A stretch of 6,924 bases of DNA from Streptosporangiaceae bacterium (GTDB lineage: Bacteria > Actinomycetota > Actinomycetes > Streptosporangiales > Streptosporangiaceae), in contig JASIGD010000283.1 of the NCBI GenBank assembly GCA_030045295.1, positions 1 through 6,924 of the forward strand. The letters are read 5' to 3'. Below, piece after piece: positions 1 to 4,618 of the stretch. A program made the translations under genes and the position numbers. How positions within the stretch are numbered: the stretch's first letter is position 1; every line of letters starts with the position of its first letter. The notes under the pieces are model-generated. The model was given only the letters and a program-made list of their open reading frames with translations, ran no database searches and was not told the origin of the DNA.

Positions 1-2
1 CG

Positions 3-1391
3 GCGGGTCCTGGGGCCGGCAGGTGGCGGGCCGACGCGGGCGCTGTGCTCGAGGCGGTGGAGCGGCTGGCCGGGGCGCCGGTGCCCGCATCCGCGCTAGA
101 GACGCTGGTCCTGCCGGGGCGCGTCCCCGGCTACTCCCCCGCACTGCTCGACGAGCTGACCTCGGCCGGCGAGGTGGTCTGGTCCGGCGCGGGAGCGCTG
201 CCCGGTGGCGACGGATGGCTGGTACTCGCGCCCGCCGACGGCGCCGAGCTGATGCTGCCCGAACCCGGCGAGGCGAGCATGACGGCGCTGCACTCGGCGG
301 TGCTCGAGGTGCTCGGCGGGGGTGGCGCGCTGTTCTTCCGGATGCTCAGCGACCGGGTAGCGGCTCTGCTCGGCAGGTCTGGGACCCAGGGAGTTTCGCT
401 GCCCGACGACGGCGAGGTGGCCGCCGCGATCTGGGACCTGGTCTGGGCCGGGCTGCTGACCAACGACACGCTCGCCCCGCTGCGGGTCATGCTCGGAGGC
501 CAGCAGCGGCGGGCAGCCGCCCCGGCCCGGACCACGCCGCGGCCTCGGCCCGGGCGGCCTGGCCGACGGTACGGTTTCGGCCGGCCGGCAATGCCGACGC
601 GCAGCGGACCGCCAACCGTCAGCGGCCGGTGGTCGTTGCTTCCGGGCCGCCAGGCCGGCGACGAAGCTGACGGCGGGAGCGTTCGCGACGGCCGCGACAG
701 CGGCCAGACGGTGCGGGCGCACGCGCTGGCTCTGACGCTGCTGGAGCGGCACGGCGTGCTGACTAGGGGCGCGGTCGCCTCCGAGCGCGTACCCGGCGGT
801 TTCGCCGCGGTGTACCCGGTGCTGCGGGCCATGGAAGAGGCCGGCCAGTGCCGACGCGGCTACTTCGTCGAGGGTCTCGGTGCGGCGCAGTTCGCGCTGC
901 CGGGCGCGGTGGACCGGATGCGGGCCATGGCCAAGGGGGCCAGGGGGGTGTGGGGGGGCGGGCAGCCTCCCCATGAGCGGGGGCTTTTGGGTTCGTCCGC
1001 CCGGGGAAACACAGTTACCGTGCTGGCCGCCGCCGATCCGGCTCAGCCATATGGGGCAGCGCTGGCCTGGCCCGATCGTCCCGGCGAGTCGCCGTCCTCG
1101 CACCGGCCGGGACGGAAGGCGGGTGCGCTGGTGGTGCTGGTCGACGGGTCACTCGTGCTGTATGTCGAGCGCGGCGGCCGGACCCTGCTGTCCTGGACAG
1201 AGGATCCGGAGCTACTGGGTCCGAGCGCGGCAGCGCTGGCCGCCTCCGTTCGAGACGGCGCACTCGGACGCCTGACGGTGGAACGTGCCGACGGCCTGAC
1301 GGTGGGGAGGCACGACTCGCCGCTGGCGCAGGCGCTAGAGGCCGCCGGTTTCCGTCCTACCCCGCGCGGCCTGCGTCTTCGGGCCGGCTAG
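3..1391 (+). CDS. lhr: Lhr-family ATP-dependent helicase, C-terminal part (5' end outside window)
   Basis: The reading frame is open from base 3 to a TAG at 1389-1391 and has no start in the window; 462 residues are visible. Actinobacterial Lhr proteins are about 1500 residues, so the RecA-like motor domains lie to the left. Visible are the end of the DEAD/H-associated core (motif PASALETLVLPGRV, then YSPALLDELTSAGEVVWSG) and the stretch DLVWAGLLTNDTLAPLR near 430-485. Next come GPPTVSGRWSLLP, the winged-helix-like block with RGAVASERVPGGFAAVYPVL and GYFVEGLGAAQF near 765-900, and the terminal GRKAGALVVLVDG / TPRGLRLR block. These are hallmark Lhr segments. Lhr is a 3'-5' DNA translocase and RNA:DNA helicase linked to DNA repair; its C-terminal domain has tandem winged helices related to the AlkZ/YcaQ glycosylase fold. 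The linker at about 925-1015 is Gly/Arg-rich, unlike the flanking conserved blocks, and carries unusual DNA structure. GTG at 45 is an internal codon, not the start. Confidence 0.93.
   Translation, partial: AGPGAGRWRADAGAVLEAVERLAGAPVPASALETLVLPGRVPGYSPALLDELTSAGEVVWSGAGALPGGDGWLVLAPADGAELMLPEPGEASMTALHSAVLEVLGGGGALFFRMLSDRVAALLGRSGTQGVSLPDDGEVAAAIWDLVWAGLLTNDTLAPLRVMLGGQQRRAAAPARTTPRPRPGRPGRRYGFGRPAMPTRSGPPTVSGRWSLLPGRQAGDEADGGSVRDGRDSGQTVRAHALALTLLERHGVLTRGAVASERVPGGFAAVYPVLRAMEEAGQCRRGYFVEGLGAAQFALPGAVDRMRAMAKGARGVWGGGQPPHERGLLGSSARGNTVTVLAAADPAQPYGAALAWPDRPGESPSSHRPGRKAGALVVLVDGSLVLYVERGGRTLLSWTEDPELLGPSAAALAASVRDGALGRLTVERADGLTVGRHDSPLAQALEAAGFRPTPRGLRLRAG
935..962 (+). other. G-quadruplex motif inside lhr
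   Basis: Four G-runs of 5, 6, 7 and 3 (935-939, 943-948, 952-958, 960-962) are separated by loops of 3, 3 and 1 bases. This fits the canonical G3+N1-7 pattern on the coding, non-template strand. It encodes the Gly-rich linker of the helicase C-terminal domain. Whether it folds is not known from sequence alone. Confidence 0.6.
956..1002 (+). repeat. Compound hairpin with T-run inside lhr linker
   Basis: An inner stem pairs GCCTCC (965-970) with GGGGGC (979-984), including one G:U pair, and TTTT follows at 985-988, like an intrinsic terminator. An outer stem pairs GGGCGGGC (956-963) with GTCCGCCC (995-1002), including one G:U pair. The outer arm shares bases with the G-quadruplex motif, so the two structures would compete. 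It lies in frame and does not disrupt the gene. Confidence 0.4.
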
Positions 1392-1400
1392 CACTTGGTG

Positions 1401-1414
1401 CGACTAAATAGTCG
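1401..1414. promoter_or_regulatory. Inverted repeat CGACTA-AA-TAGTCG, possible operator
   Basis: Perfect 6-base arms around two bases lie ten bases after the lhr stop. The loop is too short for a good RNA hairpin, so a protein-binding site is more plausible than a terminator. It lies between TTGGTG (1395-1400) and CATAAG (1417-1422), 16 bases apart, which could be a weak -35/-10 pair. The link to the gene at 1630 is an inference. Confidence 0.3.
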
Positions 1415-1466
1415 GTCATAAGCGCGCGCAGCGTCATTGGCATCATGTATTGCCATTACCTGTCAT

Positions 1467-1478
1467 CTTTCCGGAAAG
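1467..1478. promoter_or_regulatory. Perfect 12-base palindrome CTTTCCGGAAAG
   Basis: A complete palindrome without spacer lies in the relatively AT-rich middle of the gap between lhr and the cNMP-binding gene, about 150 bases before the latter's start. It is a possible operator for a dimeric regulator; no regulator can be named. The rest of 1392-1629 shows no credible gene: the open frame beginning at a TTG at 1437 overlaps the downstream gene and has no recognisable content. Confidence 0.25.
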
Positions 1479-1617
1479 CGCGTATTTCGTGGCGTGCGGA
1501 TCAGTAATCTGGCCGCTAGTCCGGCGCGCATCTGCGAGGCTCCCTCAGCGTGGACACCCGCCAGCTCGGCGAGAGAAAGTCGACCCGAAGATCATGCTTG
1601 CGGCTGCGGCTTGCGCG

Positions 1618-1629
1618 TAGCATCGTGCC
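1618..1629 (+). promoter_or_regulatory. -10 box TAGCAT placed for a leaderless transcript
   Basis: TAGCAT (TANNNT class) occupies 1618-1623, exactly -12 to -7 relative to the A of the ATG at 1630, so transcription would begin at or very near the start codon. No Shine-Dalgarno sequence lies in the 15 bases before the ATG. No convincing -35 is seen, which is common for such actinobacterial promoters. The spacing matches that before the genes starting at 4516 and 5956. Confidence 0.55.
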
Positions 1630-2037
1630 ATGACAACGCCGCAAGAGATCCTCGCCCGCGTCCCGCTGTTCTCAATGCTCTCAAAGAGGCAAGTGGCCAG
1701 CCTCGCGAAAAATGCGCACGAGCGGAAATTCCCGGCCGGCACGGTCCTCACCGATGAGGACGAGGCCGGCGTGACGTTCGGCGTCATCGTGGAGGGGCAG
1801 GCTTCGGTCAGCGTGCACGGACGACACGTCCGCACCCTCGGCCCCGGGGATTACTTCGGCGAGATGGCGCTGATCGACCATTCTTTCCGGTCGGCGAAGA
1901 TCACCGCCGAGACGGAGTTGCGCTGCCTGCTATTCACCGCGTGGGTTTTCCGTCCCTTCGCCCTGGAACACCCCGAGACGGCCTGGGCGTTGCTGGAAAT
2001 AATGGTGCAGCGCGTCCGTGAGGCCGAAGCCCGCTAG
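1630..2037 (+). CDS. Stand-alone cyclic nucleotide-binding domain protein (Crp/Fnr-type sensor domain)
   Basis: The product is 135 residues, essentially one cNMP-binding domain. It opens with LARVPLFSMLSKRQVASLAK, followed by beta-roll strands and the phosphate-binding cassette GPGDYFGEMALID (71-83) with FRSAKITAET (86-95). Glu78, Arg87 and Ser88 fall where Crp-type domains contact the cyclic phosphate and ribose. It ends in a helix, RVREAEAR, where a Crp regulator would begin its dimerisation helix. There is no helix-turn-helix, kinase, cyclase or transporter domain, and the TAG stop is followed at once by an in-frame TAA. Proteins of this size with one such domain occur in actinobacteria; their partners are mostly unknown. 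It may act as a cAMP-binding adaptor, but binding is inferred from residues only. It is probably a single-gene transcript, read without a leader, and convergent with the sigma factor gene. Confidence 0.85.
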   Translation: MTTPQEILARVPLFSMLSKRQVASLAKNAHERKFPAGTVLTDEDEAGVTFGVIVEGQASVSVHGRHVRTLGPGDYFGEMALIDHSFRSAKITAETELRCLLFTAWVFRPFALEHPETAWALLEIMVQRVREAEAR

Positions 2038-2125
2038 TAAGGCAGCCGCACTTGGCACCGTGAGCTGGGCGAAGAGGCCTGGAGTGGTCGATGTGGCCTT
2101 GTTGAAGAATGAGACGATGTGTGCA

Positions 2126-2157
2126 CGACCGCCTCGTGATCACCAGGATGGCGGTCG
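2126..2157. terminator. Hairpin between convergent genes, possible two-way terminator
   Basis: CGACCGCC (2126-2133) and GGCGGTCG (2150-2157) are perfect 8-base complements around a 16-base loop. The hairpin sits 88 bases after one stop and 24 bases before the other of two convergent genes. There is no T-run on either side, so it is at best a hairpin-only terminator of the kind often proposed in actinomycetes. Nothing else in 2038-2180 was recognised. Confidence 0.4.
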
Positions 2158-2180
2158 GCGCGATCGACTATGCCCTCGTC

Positions 2181-3053
2181 TCAGCGGTCGGGGATGACCA
2201 GGTCAAGCTGGCGGAGGCGGCCGGGGTCGGCGGTCATGTCGATGGCGGTGATCTTCCCGCCGGTGATCGTGAAGGTGAAGACCACCCTCGGTTTCCCGCC
2301 CGGTGTCCAGGCGAGTCCGGCGGCGCCGTCGATCAGGGCCAGCCGCGCGCCCCGGGCCTGGCCGGAGAACCGGCCGGCCACATCGTGAGCGCCATGCAGC
2401 TGCCCGGGCGCGCCGATCCGCACCGCTGCCTGGTCGGCCCGCAGCACTACGCCCGGGTCGAGCAGGTCGAGCAGCGCGGCGAAGTCCCCGCGCTGGGAGG
2501 CGGCCAGGAAGGCGGTGACGACCTTGTGCTGGCGGGCCCGGCCGGCGCCGGCGGACGGGGCGGCTCCCTGGATGCGGCGGCGGGCGCGGCTGGCGAGCTG
2601 GCGGGTGGCGGCCGGCGATCGGTCCACGATGGGGGCGATCTCCTCGAAGGTGACCGCGAACATGTCGTGCAGGATGAACGCGACCCGCTCGGCCGGGGAC
2701 AGCGTGTCAAGGACAGCCAGCAGCGCCAGCCCGACCGAGTCGGCGAGCAGCGCCTGGTCCTCCGGGCCTGGCCTGTCCCGGCGTCCGGCGGGCTCGGGCG
2801 GCTGGGCGCCGACCGGCTCCTCGAGCCGTGACCTGCGGGCCTGGAGCATGTTCAGGCAGACCCGGGCGGTGATCGTGGTCAGCCAGCCGGCCAGGTTCTC
2901 CACGCCGCCGGCGCCGGACCGGCTGACCCGCAGCCAGGCCTCCTGCACCGCGTCGTCGGCCTCGGCTGCCGAGCCGAGCATCCGGTAGGCCACCTGCCGC
3001 AGCCGGCCCCGGTTCTCCTCGAACCGCCCGGCGAGCCAGTCCAGTTCGCTCAT
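2181..3053 (-). CDS. ECF sigma factor with fused SnoaL-like C-terminal domain (SigJ-like, ECF41/ECF56 type)
   Basis: The 290-residue product is longer than a plain ECF sigma factor (about 180-200). Region 2 spans about 8-75, with DDAVQEAWLRV (33-43) and GWLTTITARVCLNML (56-70). A Pro-rich linker (78-98) leads to region 4 at about 105-162, with LSPAERVAFILHDMF and the recognition helix in EIAPIVDRSPAATRQLASRA. Residues 173-290 form a SnoaL/NTF2-like extension: VVTAFLAASQRGDFAALLDLL, then GGKITAIDMTADPGRLRQL. In ECF41 factors this extension replaces an anti-sigma factor and controls activity; no anti-sigma gene lies nearby. Such factors are typically next to carboxymuconolactone-decarboxylase, oxidoreductase or epimerase genes, as here. 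The ATG is preceded by a weak GAAAGAG at 8 bases. The SigJ-like promoter in the intergenic dyad suggests autoregulation (inference). The signal sensed is unknown. Confidence 0.93.
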   Translation of the reverse strand: MSELDWLAGRFEENRGRLRQVAYRMLGSAAEADDAVQEAWLRVSRSGAGGVENLAGWLTTITARVCLNMLQARRSRLEEPVGAQPPEPAGRRDRPGPEDQALLADSVGLALLAVLDTLSPAERVAFILHDMFAVTFEEIAPIVDRSPAATRQLASRARRRIQGAAPSAGAGRARQHKVVTAFLAASQRGDFAALLDLLDPGVVLRADQAAVRIGAPGQLHGAHDVAGRFSGQARGARLALIDGAAGLAWTPGGKPRVVFTFTITGGKITAIDMTADPGRLRQLDLVIPDR

Positions 3054-3054
3054 C

Positions 3055-3116
3055 GGTCACACTCTTTCGTCGCGGCCTGTCATATCGGTGACAGGCGGAA
3101 CCCCGCTGATGTGACA
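3055..3116. promoter_or_regulatory. Bidirectional SigJ-like promoter dyad
   Basis: Leftward, toward the sigma gene: GTCACA (complement of 3110-3115), 16 bases, TGTCAC (complement of 3088-3093). Rightward, toward the AhpD-like gene: GTCACA (3056-3061), 16 bases, TGTCAT (3078-3083). I recall GTCACA-N16-CGTCCT as the reported Mycobacterium tuberculosis SigJ-dependent promoter and TGTCACA/CGTC as the ECF41 motif; the -10 here has T for the first C. The two -10 boxes form the perfect inverted repeat CCTGTCA-TATCGG-TGACAGG (3076-3095), and the -35 boxes mirror each other exactly about 3085.5. The predicted transcripts would start near 3081 and 3090 and their promoters overlap. Confidence 0.6.
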
Positions 3117-3142
3117 CGCGGGCCCGGCGCCCCCTGATAGGT

Positions 3143-3147
3143 GGAGG
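3143..3147 (+). promoter_or_regulatory. Shine-Dalgarno GGAGG for the AhpD-like gene
   Basis: GGAGG lies nine bases before the ATG at 3157 and supports that start. The next in-frame Met, at 3169, would be too far away. Unlike several neighbours, this gene therefore has a leader, of about 65 bases if the dyad promoter is used. Confidence 0.75.
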
Positions 3148-3156
3148 ACACCAAGC

Positions 3157-3636
3157 ATGCAACAGCGGATGAACAACCCTGCCGTGACCATTCCCGAAGC
3201 CATGCAGGCCATCCAGGCGCTCACCGGCGCCGCGCACCAGGGCGGCGTGCCCGAAGCCACGCTCGCGCTGGTCCACCTGCGCGCCAGCCAGATCAATGGC
3301 TGCAGCTTCTGCGTGCAATCGGGCACGGCCCACGCCAGGAAGGCGGGCGAGACCGACGACCGGCTGGCGACGGTGGCGGCCTGGCGGGACGCGCCGTACT
3401 TCTCCGACGCCGAGCGCGCCGCGCTGGCGCTGACCGAGGCCGTCACCCGGCTGGCCGACCGGCCCGACCCGGTGCCGGATGCGATCTGGGACGAGGCCGC
3501 CCGGCACTATGACGAGCATGCCCTCGCGGGCCTGCTGCTGTGGATCGCCACCACCAACGTCTACAACCGGCTCAACGTCCCCACCCGGCAGGTGGCCGGC
3601 GCGTGGCCGCAGCGGCAGTCCGCCGGCGAGGCATAG
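3157..3636 (+). CDS. AhpD-like / carboxymuconolactone decarboxylase family protein
   Basis: The 159-residue product has the alkylhydroperoxidase core signature LRASQINGCSFCVQSGTAHA (41-60) with the redox pair Cys49-x-x-Cys52. The family tails RLATVAAWRDAPYFSDAERA and WIATTNVYNRLNVPTRQV follow. Such proteins reduce a partner disulphide or detoxify peroxides or electrophiles in the cytoplasm, usually as oligomers. Aligned to AhpD (Glu118, Cys130, His132, Cys133, His137), both cysteines are kept, but the other three positions are Ala37, Phe51 and Gly56; a displaced His59 follows. The classical proton relay is therefore absent, so peroxidase activity cannot be assumed. It is divergent from the SigJ-like sigma gene, the arrangement expected for an ECF41-type target. 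Carboxymuconolactone decarboxylation itself is unlikely, since no aromatic-degradation genes are near. Confidence 0.92.
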   Translation: MQQRMNNPAVTIPEAMQAIQALTGAAHQGGVPEATLALVHLRASQINGCSFCVQSGTAHARKAGETDDRLATVAAWRDAPYFSDAERAALALTEAVTRLADRPDPVPDAIWDEAARHYDEHALAGLLLWIATTNVYNRLNVPTRQVAGAWPQRQSAGEA

Positions 3637-3673
3637 CAGGGCCGCCGCATTTCGCTAGCTGACCAGAGAAGGT

Positions 3674-4516
3674 TCAAATCTCCAGCGTTGTCTCCTCGGC
3701 CGCCACGGTGACCGGCACCGGCGAGGCCGCGAACCGGTCCGCTAGCCGGTCCAGGGCATCGTCGGTGCGGTCCGGCTGGTGATGGAACAACACCACGCTC
3801 CGCGCGCCGGCCGTCCGGGCCAGGCCGACCACGTAGTCGGCTGCGGCGTGGCCGAACGCCGCCTGCGCCGCAACTTCCTCGGCCAGCAGCTGCGCATCGT
3901 GTATGAGCACGTCGGCGCCGGCGGCCAGTTCGACCGCAGCAGGGTGATACTCCCCCCACCCGTCCGGGCCCGGACCCAGGGCGGTCGGGCAGTGGTCCGT
4001 CACGTAAGCCGCGACCGAGCGTCCGTCGCTGACCCGGTAGCCCAGCGTCTTGCCCCCTTTATGCGGGATCTCGCGGGCCTCGACCGTGAACCCCTCGGCC
4101 TGGAGCCGGCCGGGCCCGATCGTGCCGAACCTCCAGCAGCCCCTCAGCTCGCTCGGGCCGATCGGGAAGTGGGGCGGCGACATCGCCCGCGCCAGCACTT
4201 CCGCCGCGCCGACGCCGCCGTCCTGCTCCGGCAGCAGCAGCGTGACCCTGGCATCCTCACGGTCCCCGGCGCGGAAAAACGGCAAACCCTGTACGTGATC
4301 CCAGTGCAGGTGGGTCAGCAGGATCGTCCCGGTGAACGGCCGTCCGTCCAGCAGTGCGGTGACCCGGCGCACCCCCGTGCCCGCGTCCAGCAGCAGGACC
4401 GGCGCCTGCGCGCCGTCATGGGTGACGGCCACGCAGGAGGTGTGGCCGCCGTACCGGACGAAGTCCGGGCCGGGTGCGGGTGTAGACCCGCGGACACCGC
4501 AGAATTGCAGCCGCAC
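3674..4516 (-). CDS. Metallo-beta-lactamase-fold hydrolase (phosphodiesterase-like)
   Basis: The 280-residue product starts at a GTG; the N-terminus MRLQFCGVRGSTPAPGPDF matches the usual start of this subfamily. The metal-binding motif His-x-His-x-Asp-His is at 69-74 (THLHWDHVQGLPFF). Further ligand candidates are His152 in REIPHKGG, Asp174 in YVTDH, His206-Asp207 in LIHDAQLL, His223 and His245 in LFHHQPDRTDD. GVRGSTPxPG proteins with LLLDAGTG resemble the RNase Z/PhnP/cyclic-phosphodiesterase side of the fold rather than true beta-lactamases. A two-metal phosphodiester hydrolase is therefore the best guess; the substrate is unknown. There is no signal peptide, so it is probably cytoplasmic. 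It is convergent with the AhpD-like gene (37-base gap, no clear terminator) and divergent from the membrane protein gene. The TAGGCT box suggests a leaderless transcript. Confidence 0.9.
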   Translation of the reverse strand: MRLQFCGVRGSTPAPGPDFVRYGGHTSCVAVTHDGAQAPVLLLDAGTGVRRVTALLDGRPFTGTILLTHLHWDHVQGLPFFRAGDREDARVTLLLPEQDGGVGAAEVLARAMSPPHFPIGPSELRGCWRFGTIGPGRLQAEGFTVEAREIPHKGGKTLGYRVSDGRSVAAYVTDHCPTALGPGPDGWGEYHPAAVELAAGADVLIHDAQLLAEEVAAQAAFGHAAADYVVGLARTAGARSVVLFHHQPDRTDDALDRLADRFAASPVPVTVAAEETTLEI

Positions 4517-4528
4517 CGGTCCAGCCTA
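4517..4528 (-). promoter_or_regulatory. -10 box TAGGCT placed for a leaderless transcript
   Basis: On the minus strand TAGGCT (complement of 4523-4528) is followed by six bases and then the GTG at 4516. This is the -12 to -7 placement for a transcript beginning at the start codon. No Shine-Dalgarno sequence is visible at the right distance. The position agrees with the start chosen from protein similarity. Confidence 0.55.
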
Positions 4529-4558
4529 GCCAGCACCGGCTGGCCCTCCGGGCCGTAA

Positions 4559-4571
4559 CGTTCCCGGAACG
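4559..4571. promoter_or_regulatory. Inverted repeat CGTTCC-C-GGAACG, candidate operator
   Basis: Perfect 6-base arms around one base lie between the divergent MBL hydrolase and membrane protein genes. The repeat spans the -35 area of the rightward TACCCT promoter, where a bound repressor could block transcription. It does not match the actinobacterial LexA box as I know it. The regulator is unknown. Confidence 0.35.
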
Positions 4572-4580
4572 AAGCGGGCC

Positions 4581-4613
4581 TACCCTTGAGCATCGGATCA
4601 CCGCGAGCGGAGG
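4581..4613 (+). promoter_or_regulatory. -10 box TACCCT and Shine-Dalgarno that set the membrane gene start
   Basis: TACCCT (4581-4586) is a TANNNT -10 box that would start transcription near 4592-4594. GGAGG (4609-4613) then lies five bases before a GTG at 4619. The in-frame TTG at 4586 overlaps the -10 box and would not be in the transcript, so the longer 413-residue version is unlikely. Confidence 0.5.
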
Positions 4614-4618
4614 TGCCG

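Noticed and set aside
96..1103. Long minus-strand open frame opposite lhr
   Set aside because: It is a GC-rich shadow with Arg/Pro/Gly-rich composition and no recognisable domain; the plus strand carries clear Lhr motifs.
1437..1757. Possible small gene upstream of the cNMP-binding protein
   Set aside because: It starts at a TTG without a ribosome site, overlaps the next gene by about 128 bases in another frame and has no family resemblance.
2038..2180. Insertion-sequence remnant between the two convergent genes
   Set aside because: No transposase motif, terminal inverted repeats or target duplication could be found; only the hairpin at 2126-2157 stands out.
2707..3519. Minus-strand 270-codon frame across the sigma/AhpD intergenic region
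   Set aside because: It would run through the promoter dyad and overlap two well-identified genes in other frames; its composition is shadow-like.
3660..3685. GGTTCAAATCTCC resembles a tRNA T-arm (possible tRNA remnant or attachment site)
   Set aside because: Only about 13 bases match, no proper T-stem pairs, no acceptor or anticodon arm is nearby, and part of it is the stop region of the MBL hydrolase gene.
1630..4516. A cyclic-nucleotide signalling circuit formed by the cNMP-binding protein and the MBL hydrolase
   Set aside because: They are separate transcription units with two genes between them, no cyclase is present, and the hydrolase substrate is unknown.
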